Below are positions 10,857 to 24,640 of a stretch of DNA of 64,000 bases, piece after piece (positions within the stretch are counted from its first letter, which is position 1; the number at the start of each line of letters is the position of its first letter). The notes beneath the pieces are model-generated. The model was given only the letters and a program-made list of their open reading frames with translations. It made no database searches and was not told the DNA's origin. The stretch is from Phaffia rhodozyma. Its lineage: Eukaryota; Basidiomycota; Tremellomycetes; Cystofilobasidiales; Mrakiaceae. The stretch covers positions 1 to 64,000 of the forward strand of contig JACGZH010000011.1 of NCBI GenBank assembly GCA_014706385.1, given 5' to 3'. The position numbers and the translations under genes are program-made.

Positions 10857-13800
10857 TCAGAAAGGGCGATGAGAAGAGTAGGAGATGGCGGCATGTATCA
10901 GTGAATGTACAAGAGTTTCTGATGAAAAATTGTTGCAGATAGATCGTTCGATCTGGCGCAAAAGATGAGGCAGATGAACAAGAGGGATACTGACTGCTTC
11001 TGAAGATGGAGTCTTTCTTGTCGAAAAGCTCTAGAGGGGGAGCATACTCAGCGACCTGACCAGCATCCATAACTTTGATTGGAAGGGCATAAAGTGAGTC
11101 AGTATCATCAGATCTTGCTTGCTTACTATCCGAGTTCAGCACCTGATGAGAGTGTAGGCATACCCAGGATTCGATCACTGGTATCATACAATGCGAAATG
11201 ATCGGTCAGCAAAGGTATATCTGAGGAGCATTCAAGAGCACGACTACAGAATTGATCGAACTCACTAGAACGCAATGGTTGCCAATCTAAAAGTGCAGAT
11301 AGAACCCATCGAGGCATATGTCAGTGAGAACAGCACAAGAGATGACTGAACTGCTGGGTGGACAAAGTCATACCTGTGAGCGATCGTGATAACGGTCTTA
11401 TCGCTGAACTCGTTCTGTGTGTCACGAATCGTGACCAGCATGTAGATGCAGATAAAACATGTCAGATAGATACCACACGGCCGACGGTAGGTGCTCAGCT
11501 CGTAGTTGAACTACCCAGACGGACGGAACACTGACTTTGATCGTGTCTGGGATCAACGAATCTAGAAAGGCGTCAAGCAACCACGTCCAAGACGTTAGGT
11601 CCAACAATGTTCAAGATCCCGAGCACAACAGCATGAATGGCGCACTCACCGGTCTCAACATCAACGGAAGATGTAGCCTCATCAAGAATGACGATCCTGT
11701 TGGTCAAAAGATAGTCTTGAATCAGACATCAAGATGTGGGTGAGATATTCAAGCAGGTGGATACTGACTTGGAGTCTCGGACGACAACTCGAGCGAGTGC
11801 AACCAACTGTCTCTCTCCTGCACTAAAGTTCGACCCGTCATCCTAGATATCACGATCGGCGACAAGGCAGGTGGTTGGTTCGACAGACGTAGAAAGCCAA
11901 TTAAAGGCGATCGACAATCGACGATGAGCATTGCATTTGGGTCCTCGAAGATAGAACATAGAAGGAAAGAAAGATGATAGATAAAACAACGGTGATTGGA
12001 AACTCACCTGGACCATGGCATCAAGCTTGAACTTTTTCAGTCGAGCATCAACCTCCACAGACGCATCAGCCGAGGCGATCAGGTGAGTGCGTTTCCTGTT
12101 TAAAGTATCAGGATGTGTATGCAGATTAAGTCGTAAGAATCAACGTGACCCGGAAGTTTGAGGCCAAAAGCACATAATGACCGAAAAGAGAAGAAGAGAA
12201 AGAGAAACAAGAACAATCAACACTTACAATGCAGAAATCAGCTGCTCTGGAGTGCAAGTGCCCTCAGGATCCAAGTTCGAGGCAACCGTTCCGTTCCACA
12301 GCAAGGGGTCCTATTTCACCGCGCGCACAAAGAAGACCCATGTCGCCTCTCTGCGTCAGTACTGAGCCACTTTCGTAAGGCTCATATGCCAAGGCTCTCT
12401 TTCTACAATCTTCAGCTGACGATCCTTACCTGTGGGACAATCCCGAGCTTTCGCCTAATCGACGTCAAACCGACATTGCGGATATTCACACCATCAATCT
12501 CGATCGTTCCCTCCGTCAGTTCAACCATCCGGAAGAGTGCTTGGAGTAAACTCGACTATCGATGCAAAACATGGATTGAGCACGGCAGTTGCAGATGGAT
12601 CGAACGATGTGGTATCGAGGATGAGAGGCAAGTGAGCATGATAGCAATGCACATCAGAAGCAGAAGTCAAAGCAAATGGTGGTGTCAATTAGCCTTGAAT
12701 ATCACCAGTACACAAATGCACCGAAAAGACGAAGACTGACCTTTCCGGCTCCTGTACGACCCACAACTCTGCAAATCACATCGGTCCATCCCATGCGAGA
12801 TACGAGTACATGAATGACAGAAGGATAGCAGGAGGATGAGAGAACGTAAATATGAATAGAAACAGCGACATCAAGTCAGCCAGTGCAAAATTCCTTTCCT
12901 TGCACACCCACACCTTCCCATCGGCGCGGTTTCTCGCTCAGTGACGCCACTCACCCGATCTTCTCTCCTGCACCAACCGAAAAAGACAGGCCCTTCAACA
13001 CAGGAGGCAAGTCCGCTCGATATTTCAGCACCACATCTCGGAACGTGATAGCACCTGATTGTGGCCAACTCTCAGGCGGATCTTCCAAAGTGGATCGTGC
13101 CGCTTCGGGTGACAGGTCGGCATAGTAGGCTACTCTCTCTGCAGTGTTCATGTCCTGTTCGACTGTGAAGTAGTATCACCAACAATGATACACGTAGTTC
13201 ATCCAGGCACGTCAGTCATGACCATGTCTATCCAAATCGACATGAGGACCAGAACATACCTTGAGCAAAGATACTATGTGTCCAATGAGGTCAGATCGAC
13301 ATTCCAGTCCCTTGTCGTTTATCATCCACGCCTATCAAATAGCCAGAGTGCAGAACAGTAGTACTCACTTGACGATTTGAGAGAAGATTTGCGACATGGA
13401 CAGAGAATAGGTGAGAACGACTCCAAGCTTGGCGGGAGACTGCCAACGACAAAACAACAAGTTTGTGAGCTACTCGACTATTCGCTATGGACATCCCAAA
13501 TGAAGCGACTGTTATGCGCACTGTGTTATTTCTGAACCCAACACCAAATAGTGAGACGCATAAAACAAGCAAGTTTCCGAGTGCTGCAAGACGGATACCC
13601 AGCCATCTGTGCGCCGACACGATGAATGTCATCAGTATGGTTGAGTGCAATGCTCAACGTCATCAAACCAACATATGACCGGGACTGACCTCTGAAGCGC
13701 GATGACGATGAAGTAGCATTTGTTCTCGATATCTATAGCGGCCTCGGTCCGGCGGACAAACCGATCTTCTGCCCCATAAGCTCGAATAGACGATAGACTG

Positions 13801-16800
13801 TATATATATGGTTGCAGAGCTACCCATTCAGTGATGTGATGTCAGATGAAGAACACACAAACAGCATATACTTACCCGCTGAGACTCTCTGCAGTGGTCA
13901 GAAGGTGAGAAACGTGACTGTGCGATCAGCTTCTATCCGTCAGATCAACATCGTTGGTCCGGCATCACCTCGAAGAACAGACTAACCTCCGAACTGAGCG
14001 TAGATCGTAGATCGGAAAATAGAGTCCAGTCGTTTTGCCTCTCGCGAGGATGCTCGGTAGTAGACAGCAGTGATGTAGTACAGCGAGAGCAGTGGTATGA
14101 AGATCAAACCCAGATAGGGGAAGGCTATCGAGTGAAGCGATAAGGCCATCGAACCATCAGGACATGCTCAGATTCGAGCCCACTGATCACATATACATCC
14201 AAGAAGAAAAGGGAGTAACTCACAGTAGAAGACCAAGGCGATAGTACCAAACACATTCAGACTCATAGTCAGGAAAGTGTTCCTGTTGATACAAAGAAAG
14301 TGATGTCTCAGCCATGGCATACACCTCATCACCCATCATTCGATCGGCGCAATGATCCATCTACAGTGATAGGAACTCAACATACCACTGCATCGGTAGC
14401 TGATCATCCAGCGTGGTTATATCTTTTGACAACCGACTAATGATTCGGCCGATCTGATCGATGATTCATGTCAGCTTGAACTTGTAATACCATATCGCCA
14501 GTGGATGAAAGACCGTGCTTACTGGGGTCGCATCGAACCACGAGACTGGGGTGGCCATGACGCCATCATAAGCCGAGTTGAACAAGTTGAAACTGGCATT
14601 GATAGCCGATAGATATCTGTTTGGGATGATGGATGGATCCCCATGATCACAGTCAGCCGGATAGATCAGTCGTTCGCCCACAAGAACAAGGTGAAAACCG
14701 ACAGGAGGAACGATCCAGCGACTGTCCGTCATACAACCGGTCGTTGGTGTGGTCAGTGTCGTTGATCAAGATACCAAGAGATCAAGTCCCGATGAATAAT
14801 GCTTACAAGTCAAGATAGTGTATGCCAGACCGAGCTGTGGGTAGAAACCATGGATGAAGAGGTCGATATGAGGACTTTGATCTGAGAGGAAACAATAAGC
14901 TGAAAGAAAGATAGAACGCGAACCCCAGCATACAACCCCATATCTGAGAGGAGGATCAGGCGCAGAGAGAAGGATTAAGAAGAGGCATTTCCTGATCAGT
15001 ATGATGTCTTCACATGTACAATCCCGACACAGCTTGACGTACAATCACTCTGAGACCATCCAACGATAGAGCTATCAGACCACTTTCCGAGGAAAATGGT
15101 GTTCCCAACGATGGAAGCCTGAGTGGTCGCGACGAGAGATCGTCGAGAGAACAGTCAGACGAGAAAAAGAGAGGAAGCCGACACAAAACACCTCAAGAGA
15201 ACAGGACTCTACAGACCTGAGCTAATATGAAGCATGACATGACTTCATCAATCAGCCATCGAAGATAGCCATCATCAGTAACAGATTCGGATGGTCAAGA
15301 ACACGCCAGCTACGTGCTACACAGAATCTCACAGACTCACAAGCGAGCGCCCACCAGACAGATCCCATACTGTTTATGTACCTCGTATAAACTTTCGAAG
15401 ATACCGCTCCGACCGCACGCTCTTCCTTCATCGTCACAAGCGCACCAGGAGCCTGTGATTTCGCCAACTCATCAGCCGTACCCTCGTTCGTTCGACCTTC
15501 ACCGGTTTGTTTCTCGAGCTCGTCCTCTATCGCAACCTTCTTGAGCTCGATATCCTCTTGCGTCTCGATGAGCCCTGCAGAATCTATGTCTAAATCCGGA
15601 TCAGTCACGGTCTCAGAACTACCATCATGCGCAACCGACATGTGCTCTGCCATGAGTTTTGCAAGCGCCCCGCTTGTTGCGAGTAGCTCTTGATACGTCC
15701 CTTTCTCAGCGATTTTACCATCGACCATCTTCCAGAGCAGCATTCGAGCCAAACGGACGCCGATAAGAGAGGGAGTAAGCAAAAACGCGAGACCGAAAGA
15801 CATCGTCATCGTCAGAAACGCTCATTCCGTAACTCGGCCTCACTCCTGGTCATACATAGAGACAGGCAATATACTCACCGTGATGATAAGATCAGCTTTC
15901 GAAAGCACCTCCAGGTGATGGGTGATCAAGATCCGAGTTTTAGTCCGCAACGGTCCGTTGACGAGGCCGTCAACTAGCGACTTGCTTACATGAGCATCAA
16001 CTGTGACACACGGAAACGTATGATAAAACGTATGCAAAGGCAGCGAGTTTCAGCCAGAGAAGGACGGTCTGCAATCGCTTGGACGGAGTATAGGCCATCA
16101 GCATTGGACTCACCGGCAGATAGCTGCAGGCGGGAAGGTTGTTTGTATCAGAGCAAAGCCGGATATATGGCGAGCACGTTCGAACATCACCGAAAAAATG
16201 AGATAAGGCAAAGACCCCCCATGATACGTCTCAGTCAACATCTCTCGCCTACATTGAGCAAACAGATGACTTGAGAAGGAAGCACGTACCGGATCATCGA
16301 AGAAATTGATCTCGTTGCCACAGTACACAGCTCGGGCTAGACACACTCGGGCCTGAGCGGATGAGTCGATGCGATTTAGGAAGAAGATAAGATAGAGAGT
16401 GCATTGGTCTTGTAAGCAAATCAACCCACCAACTGTATCGAAATAACTAGGAATCTGTCGATGAGATATCATCCTCTGCGCCTATCGCTCAGACTCACCT
16501 TCTGTCCACCGGATATGTTGATTCCTTTTTCTACAAGATTCAATCGTGATGTCCACCAGCAACATACATGACACAACCGATCCAAACAAGATGGACGTCA
16601 GCACACTGCCGGTCTAGTACACTAGCGTGCCCCCAAGAGCATGAGTTACCTCCGATCTCGGTGTAGATCCCATGGTTGAGCATCGCAATATCTCTCTCCA
16701 CTTTTGACCGTGCGCAGATGGAACACATGGTGAGAATGATGACCACGTAACAGAAACGTACAGAACCAACGATCAGAGCTGTTAAATCTGCCATCGAGCC

Positions 16801-19800
16801 GACATCGTTCCTGATGAACTGTACTCACAGGCACAGGCCTTGACAGCAGCGTCGAAACGCTTATCGTCCATCTCTGAGCCAAAAAGGATGTTCTCTTTGA
16901 GAGTCGCATTTCTGATCAGACGTTGATGCAGACCAGAAACAGGTGGAAAACGGCCATGGCAATATCCAACGAGAAAGTGCAAGAAAAAAGAGGTGGTGAG
17001 TCTGCATGGACAGTTTCTACAGCGACCAGACGTATCCGTTTCACTCAGTCTGACCACTGGGTAGACACATCACTCACAATATCCAAGGCGATTGAGGAAC
17101 TAGTTGCGCCCGTTCAGATAGTATGACAGTATCCGAAGATACAACAGAATGAAACAGAACATACCCCGGAAGAAGCGTCTCTTGTCAGTGGCTGTCTCAA
17201 GCACTCGCCAGGGGTAAGACAGACCAGGAATGTCATCTCGACACGTTGAACGATAACAGTGCAGACGTACAGTAAGCGGAAGTGCCTCCGAGATACTACG
17301 TGCAGTAGACAGGCAGACCCATGTGTATCCCCACTAAGTCAGTCACACAGTCACAAAAAAGGGACATAAAGAATCGGTCTACTTACAGCTTCACCCGACA
17401 CAAGCTTCATCTCTCCGAGCAGCGCCTGCATCAAACTAGACTTGCCAGACCCGACCCGACCGCAGACCACGACAAAGCTGCCTCGAGGGATATCAAGATC
17501 GATGTCCTTCAATGCGAATGGAACGACAGGGGGTGCATTCAATCGCTCCAGCCTCTTTCTCTTTCGCTCCTCCTTCTCTGCCGCCTTTTCTTTCTTTGAC
17601 TTCTTTGGTGGCTTGCCCTTTCCCATCGGCCCGCCCTTTCCTGGAGTCACCCTAACAGGCTCATCGCTTGGCTTCTCGGCACTCTCCCAAGAGTAGCTTC
17701 CATGAGCAGAGACAGCCTAGATGAACACAAATAGTACACGTTGCAACGATTCAGTCGGTGCACAGGCAAGGCTTTGTCACATGCAACACACCCGGCCTAT
17801 CAGAAAGCCACTCACATATTCCGCATCAGGATATACAGGTACTGGGTTATCGATCTCGTCTCCCAAAAGGCATAGGGACACTCTACCGAGTCCGACATAT
17901 GCATCTGAGACCGCCTGAATAGCAAGCGGAATGAGTTGCAGCGGTTGCCGGATGTTGTTGAACGACTGGAGGGCGGTGAAGATGATTGCCGCGTTCAGAT
18001 CATGGCCAGAGAGCGAATATGTGATCTGTATTGAAAGATGACATATGCGTTTGTCGTATCAGCAGCAGATCTCAGTAGCTCATCTCATTCAGTCGACGAC
18101 TCACGAATGACAACACCGCGGCAAAGACAGGAATGAACGCCATGACAGCACTCATTATAGCTAGCCGGTCCGAATATAAGTGGTCAGATCTACTGGTCAG
18201 CATGACACAATCGCTTCTCTGAGGTCTTCTTCCGTCACTTTCGAATCCTAGTCGACAGGAGCACACCAAGCGCAACATACCTCGCATCAAACAGTTCTTC
18301 TTTAGTTCTTCCATCTCGTCTTGTCGATAGTCCGAGATCCGACTGCCAAAGTATTCTTCGTAGGCCATGAACTTGATGACTCGGATGCCCGAGAGGATCT
18401 CCTGCAGCAACCTAACTCGAGAGTCGACGATCTTCATTTGCCGTTGTCGAGTTCCAATCATCCGCGAGAAGAGCCACGCTTGGAAGGGTATCCCGATGAC
18501 AAGCACCGCAAAGCCTACAAGGGCCGAGTACCCGATAGTGTGCAGCAGGATGATAAGTCTGTGACGTGTTTGACAAAGAGAAGCATGTCGGTCAGGCTGA
18601 TAAACTACAATGGAACGGTATGGGTATCGGATGAAACGCAAGACACACATACCCGACAATGACCTGCGCAGGTTGGAGATAGAGCTCATGGGTGAGAAGG
18701 GCAGCATAATCCATGAATGAGGCATCGGACGAGATGTGCGTGACGAGCTTTCCATTGGTATGCACCATTCTGGCTTCTCCGGACAGCCGAACGGACTTTC
18801 TTGAGACGACCGAGATGACCGCTGCTCGGAGCATGAACCTGAAAGCGAATGGAGATGTAAGCCGGTGTGTGAGTCTATCAGAAGGCTTGGTCTTTGTTCT
18901 GAGAACTGTGTCAGATGCTGAAGGTTCACCTACCCAGTGATCAACCCTCTCTGAAGAAACATATTCATGAACAGACTAGAAACCTGCTGCATGAGGTAGA
19001 GCGCAAAGCTTATCCCGATCCCATAGCCCACAGACTTCGGTACGGACACCGTTTCTCCAGTTTCTCGATGCGAGTATTCGTACGACTCGGTGATGTAGTT
19101 CAAGATCATCCGTGATACCAAAGGAGAAGTCGACGTTAAGGCGATCCAACACACTCCAAGCATTCCCCCGGTCCAGAACCTGTACATGTGTTCATAGAAA
19201 CAAATCACACCAAGATCAACACAGCCATAATAAGGAGCTCAACAACTCCGAAAGTCTGACACGTACCTCCACATCACTGTTCTGTGTATTGCCAGCAGCA
19301 AATTTTGATCATAGATCTTTCCATCCTCCTCGATTTTCTCCGGATGCGTCCGCTCTTTCTCGTCATCGTCATCTGTCTTCTTCCTCTTGCTAGTCTTTCC
19401 AGTCTTACCCAACTTGACTTGTTTTCCTGTAAGCTCGTCTTCCACATCCACGCCTTCTCCAGACTCCACATCCTTTAACTCCATTCCTGTAGGCTTCTTG
19501 TCAGTCACGTCCCGTTTAGTGGCAGGGCCAGTTGACGAGGGTCGTAGATGTTGGGGTCGTCGACTCGGAGGAACACGTCCATAGAAGTATTTCTCGAGCT
19601 CTATAGCCAGTCGAGTTGCTTTGAACTCGTCGGTGAGCTCCCTGTTGGGAAACAAATGAAGAAAAGAGTGGCCAGTGAGCATCACTCGATCGAGTTCTCA
19701 AGACATACATCGTCATGTCAGCAGACGACTTCGAACGACTGAAACACGCTGCCTCACCAGAAATCATCAATCTCGAACTATACCCCAGGTCATAGAGCAA

Positions 19801-20173
19801 TCAGTCAGACAGAGCAGTCTTCCATGGTTATGCAACTCAACAAGGGACTCACAGGTCTCGAAACACCGACCTATTGAGAGAAGCAAGATCACGTCATCCA
19901 GTCAGTATACCCCACGTATATGACAAGCCATAACAAGCGATGACAAGCCATGAGAACCTGACGGAGACCTACTCGTAGTAAAGGAGTCAACCATGAGAAC
20001 AGAACCCAAGAAAAGAAGTTGACATGGTTCTGAGGGATCTCTTTCCCTTCTGCGAACCCTGCCGGTCGAGGTTTGATCTTGAAACCAAGAAAGCTCTGTT
20101 GGGCGACTTCGGAAATTTCGCCTCTCTCGGCTTTGTCCGAAGTTCCCTGGGTCGCACTCTTGCCAGGCGACAT
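10857..20173 (-). CDS. ABC transporter, ABCC/MRP subfamily, YOR1-like
   Basis: This large gene is split into roughly 30 small exons and encodes a full-length ABCC exporter. It starts at MSPGKSATQGTSDK. TM domain 1 is introduced by NFFSWVLFSWLTPLLRVG, a Yor1-type opening. NBD1 has Walker A GRVGSGKSS (about 17440-17463), signature GINISGGQK (about 16500-16525) and Walker B INFFDDP (about 16290). The acidic linker begins after MVDGKIAEKGTYQELL. NBD2 has Walker A GRTGAGK (about 12742-12765), signature NFSAGERQLVALAR (about 11815-11850) and Walker B IVILDEATSSVD (about 11670-11700). Both sites look competent, although the NBD1 Walker B ends in Asp as in Yor1/MRP proteins. Lys/Arg-rich stretches (for example KKSKKEKAAEKEERKRKR before NBD1) are inserted relative to yeast. 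It would export organic anions or drugs from the plasma membrane. The last exon is uncertain: the tail after DKKDSIFRS may end at 10857. Confidence 0.9.
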
Positions 20174-20546
20174 GATCGATAGAAAATTGAGCAGACAGAG
20201 AAGCAAGCAGACGTCTATGGATCTGTTTCAGTGAAGTCGGGTCTAACTGACAAAGCTGAATCGAAAGACCACCGGGAATGATGAGTGTTGGTTGCCACAA
20301 CGAAGAACAAGACCGATCAGATACGTAGAGTCGAGTTTGGACTGATATCTGCGGCCCGGTCGTAATCTGATTGGATCTTGCTATCATGACCGCGTGGACA
20401 CTTCATTAAATCATACCCTCGCGGACACTTCATCAGGAGCGCTAATTTATCTTGACCTCGTCTGATCTTGTACCGCAGCTATTAGTCTCGTGTTCAACAT
20501 CTCCATACGCGCCAGCTAGTTCATCATATGGTATTCTATGTTCCCT
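20174..20546. promoter_or_regulatory. Promoter region of the ABC transporter with a duplicated 11-mer
   Basis: This non-coding gap precedes the transporter ATG. The sequence GGACACTTCAT occurs twice in the same orientation (20396-20406 and 20423-20433), each preceded by a GC-rich CGCG/GCGT context. This could be a pair of regulator sites. On the other strand the second copy reads GTGTCCGCGAG, which only partly resembles the pleiotropic drug response element TCCGCGGA. Confidence 0.45.
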
Positions 20547-22244
20547 TCAGTCCAAGCTCGCCAAAATCTCTCCTTCTATCGTCCATCCCCCCTCGGGCAC
20601 GGTGACCACGCCAGCTTTGGTCAGTGTCCTATCAGTACCGGTGGGATAAAAGAACAGTATGAAGCGTATCAGTCTTTGAACAAGCAATGTGAGATGTCGA
20701 ACGAGAGTCAAACATAGGAAACTGACTCGAGAGTGGTGAGGATCATGTTTTTGTCCATCCCTTCGAGCTTCGAGAAGTAAGAGACCGTCTGAAGCCAAGC
20801 CTCGACATCGGTTCTGAGTCGTTCAAGATGTATACAAGCGAAACGGTCGTCAGTCGTTGCATCATCCATCTCGCACCCGTCGCCTGCAGTGCTGTCCGGT
20901 CTCTCGATCGAGTAGTTGGAAATGACAAACCTGGGATACCCAAACTCCTTCTCGACCAAGTCGCCACTGTTCTTCTTCCGGCTCGTCTCAGAGTCAAACT
21001 CGTTCACCTTAGCCTCCAGCCTGTGCAAGATCTCTCGGACTTGACTCTTGGACGCCGTAGAGGCAAGCGTCGGGGCAGATGCAGCGATGGCCCATGAGGG
21101 CCATGGTGTTGGCACCGAGCCGATGAAGCGGACCTCGGACAGGTATGGCTTGGTGGTAAAATGCTCCCACATCTGACCATGCCGGACACACACAAATATA
21201 TGCAAGAAAGACAAAAGCCAAGGAGTGGAGTATGTCGAGATCAGTTGCAGCTACTGCTGAGCAGTAAAACACATAAGACAAGTCCTGCGCAAACATACAA
21301 AGTAAGCGGTCGACCCGTCGTTGACGGACTGGCGGAGTCTCTCGAAGGACCCGTTCACTGAAAGGGGTGTTCCCAGCCAGCACAGTGCATCAGTCTTAGG
21401 TATGAACGAAAGATGTACAAACATGCACAAACATGCAGAGACAAGTAGAGACACTTATCACATACCCACAAAGTCCATTGCTTCAGGTCGACCTTCGTTG
21501 TCCGTCCAACCCTGCTGGTCGGCCATGACTTGCGCCATGACCTAGAGAGATAACAGTCACATACCGCACATTAGCACGTGTGTCGCTGGCGTGAAGATCA
21601 AGTGATAGCTACGTTACTTACTTGAGAACCACTTCCAATCCGAGACACTCCACACTTCTGTCCCCTCAGGTCGGCTATCGAGTGGAACTGTGTGTCCAGC
21701 CCGGTGATCACAGCCCTAGAACATTCGGCAGAAAAGCACGGGTAAGAGCATGATCACCGACAGGCGTCTAGTCCGGAAGCAGAGAAGCATCTAACTGACC
21801 AGTTGAGAGGAGAGCTGACGTAGCTGCCGATCATCTTGTAGGCCTTGGATCCGTTGACGATGCCTGCGATCAGACTCTCCGTCAACGCGCTACACACATT
21901 CAAACCGAGAGGCAGCATGTCACATGTCAGAGCTGAGGAGATACAGGCGGATGGTTCCATACAGACAGACTGACATTGAAATATCGATCTCGTTGGCTGT
22001 GAGTCGAGAGATCATTTCTCCAGTTCCGGCTGGGCACTTGACCAGGGTGAACGTCTGACCGCCATCTTCCTTAGCTAGCTCAAGCAGAGGGGTACTGCAA
22101 TGGACATGGCAGGGCGATGAAGGGGAGAAAAGAAGGACAAATCAGATGCTGACGGAGGAGACGTTCGAACAGTTTGAATAAGACGAGCAAAGATCGCTTT
22201 TACCTAAAATGCTCTGGGACATATCCGATTCGAAGAGGATTCAT
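20547..22244 (-). CDS. Ca3427-like protein with type-2 periplasmic-binding-protein fold
   Basis: This is a multi-exon gene starting at 22244 (MNPLRIGYVPEHF, donor after 22204) and ending GEILASLD at 20547. The protein reads like a NitT/TauT-type substrate-binding protein: RIGYVPEHFSTPLLELA, FTLVKCPAGTGEMISRL, NEIDIS(I)ALTESLIAG, a GSYVSSPLNWAV strand, and GVSRIGSGSQVMAQVMA. Eukaryotic members without signal peptides resemble the Candida albicans protein Ca3427, a two-lobed ligand-binding fold related to thiamine-precursor and sulfonate binders. No signal peptide is seen, so a cytosolic role is likely. The ligand is unknown. Its start lies 115 bp from the divergent AMSH gene, so the two probably share a promoter. 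Confidence 0.78.
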
Positions 22245-22359
22245 GATGCGAGATGATAGTTCAGGATAATCCGTGAGCGTTTTCGTTCTCAAGTATTTGT
22301 CATTGGCAACGTCATCTTTCTTACTTCTACTCTCGTTCTGCCTCACACTCTATCTCGCA

Positions 22360-24390
22360 ATGGAACTCAGCCGAAATCGTCCTCATTCTGTTCAGGAGTT
22401 GGTCGAGCATGCATCTTCCTCAATCCATTTCTCTCCCCGTTATTCACTCAAAGCCTGGGTCAGGTCTTGCGAGGCTCTGACCAACCAGGCGAAAGCGTAT
22501 TACCATCAACAGGGTCAGCTTCACCTTGAGCGAGGGAAGGAACGAGAGAGGATAGAAGCAATGGAACGAGAGTTTGTCTGCATAGTCAGATGTTGCAGGT
22601 AAAACCTTGGATGTCTACGCTGGCATGTCATCTGGCTGTTGGTTTAATCGAGACATTGTTGCTTCGGTTTTCTGTATATCTGCATACAAATCTCTAGGAT
22701 CTTGATGGACCTTCTTCCATGCCATCCACAGTACAAGGATCTGTCAGCCGAAGACAAGGCTGGATTTTTGAAAGTGAGCACACCCTGTCGGGCATAATCG
22801 TTTTCCAGTGTCTGGCCAGATGCGCTCTGTATTGATAGTCTCATCTCTCATCAGCGAGGCCACACAGCCCTTCAGTCCCTCTCGCAGCTGAAGCCTCTGG
22901 TCGCAAAGCAATATGACTCCTGGCGGTCCCGAAATTTGGAACATGACTTTGTTCGTGAGAGAGCACAGATAAAGGAGAAGAGGAGAAGAGAGCTAGAGAG
23001 CGATCATCGGAGGCATATGCAACTGAACGGAGCTGAAGATGGAAGAAGGTCGCTAGAGGGTGAAGCTAGTCGGCCGGCCTCGAGAACTGTAGGTAATGAT
23101 TCTACAAACAAATCCTGGGCCGCCCATTCTCCTCCATCGGCAGCAGCCTACCCATCATACTCTACTCCTTCGTCCTCAACATCGTTATCAACATTCACGA
23201 ATCCATCTCCAGCTATCAACCGCTCACAACATGCAATCACCTACCCGAGTTTGCCTAGCGCATATCGTCGAAAGTTTCTTTCACAATCCCGCCCATCATC
23301 TTCGCCTTCTCCGAGTCCTCAATCTACATCTGATGTCGATCTCGTTGGCGGATTGCGGACGATTAATCTTCCGCCTAGTATAATATACAGGTTCTTAACG
23401 GTCGCCGAAAGGAATACCAGGCGAGAAAAGGAGACTTGTGGCTTCCTTTTAGGGTCGCTTGATAATGGAACGTTTAGTAAGTATGCATTTGATGGCTGCT
23501 ACCTGTGAGATTTGCGGACTAATCTGCTATAAACGATTAAAGCGGTTCGAGTACTCCTTATCCCTGTTCAAAAAGGCACGAGTAACACCTGCGAGTATGT
23601 TGTTCACTTTGTTTGTCTAATTCTTTCGAAGACCTTTATTCATCTGCGCATCATCATGGTCCATCATACACAATGACAGGACTCTGGAAGAAGAGAAAGT
23701 CTTTGAATTTCAAGATGCCAGAGGCTTACTTACCCTGGGATGGGTAAATAGAACGTCTCTTCATCACAAAAAGAAACATTCACAATATTGACACCTTTAC
23801 CTTGTCGATATTTATCTTTCTGTCGCGTTGCAGATACATACTCATCCGACGCAGACATGCTTCATGTCATCTCTAGATGTGAGTAATTCTGGACTCTTTT
23901 TCTTCCTGACGGAAAAAAGTTGTAACTGACGACGATCATCCTTCATTATAGCTTCACACGCATGCATCGTATCAGATGATGTTTCCAGAATCTATAGCGA
24001 TCGTATGCGCTCCGAGGAGCAACCCAGAGTGAGCACTTAAGTTTCGACGCTATACCTCCCAATATCTGATTTCTGACTTTGAGATGGCTTGGTGTTCTGC
24101 TTGTGATTAGTGTTGGGATTTTCAGACTTACAGACCCTCCAGGACTTCAAGTGATTGGTAATTGTACGCGAAAGGAGACTTTTCATCCTCACCCAGATCC
24201 TGAAGGAGGTATTTACACTGTAAGCCGATTGATACTTCATATTCCGTTGACTTGAGGATGTGTCTAACGAGCCTTTTCTTGATTTCTTCCTCTTTCACCG
24301 CCATAGGGCGGTTTCGGAATTCGAGATAAAGGTTTTGGACATGTGCGCATGAGGGAGGGTCAAGGGATAGAACTGGTCGATCTTCGATGA
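22360..24390 (+). CDS. AMSH/Sst2-type JAMM deubiquitinase
   Basis: Nine exons splice in phase (22360-22598, 22698-22773, 22855-23476, 23543-23594, 23680-23744, 23834-23878, 23952-24028, 24126-24219, 24307-24390). The N-terminal MIT/USP8-dimerisation-like helices (about 1-130) bind ESCRT partners in this family, followed by a charged helix and a disordered Ser/Pro linker. The JAMM metalloprotease domain is complete. The catalytic Glu sits in ETCGFLLG, and IHTHPTQTCFMSSLD gives HxH-x7-S-x2-D. The second zinc site typical of AMSH is present as the LHTHASYQ histidine plus CTRKETFHPH. It should cleave K63-linked ubiquitin on endosomal cargo before multivesicular-body sorting. It ends in the conserved VDLR. 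Nothing looks broken. Confidence 0.95.
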
Positions 24391-24640
24391 ACTACATAGA
24401 TGATTCATGTCGAATATATAAGATTGTGTTTCAGTCAGAGCTTGAAAAGTTTGATACGATCGAGCGGTCGAAGCAATTTGAAAAGTCTCTGAGAGTTGGC
24501 GGGCCATACACGCGTAACTTGTGCGACCCGAGCGTTTCGTTTCGAACATCCTTCCCAACATACAACCACCTCAGCTCTCACTTCACCCGCCACCTTCATT
24601 TAGTACACCTGGTCCTTCAACTTTTACTGCAATCGAAATT

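Noticed and set aside
12158..12739. 193-codon plus-strand ORF inside the ABC transporter locus
   Set aside because: It spans several minus-strand exons and introns, including the NBD2 Walker A region. There is no recognisable product.
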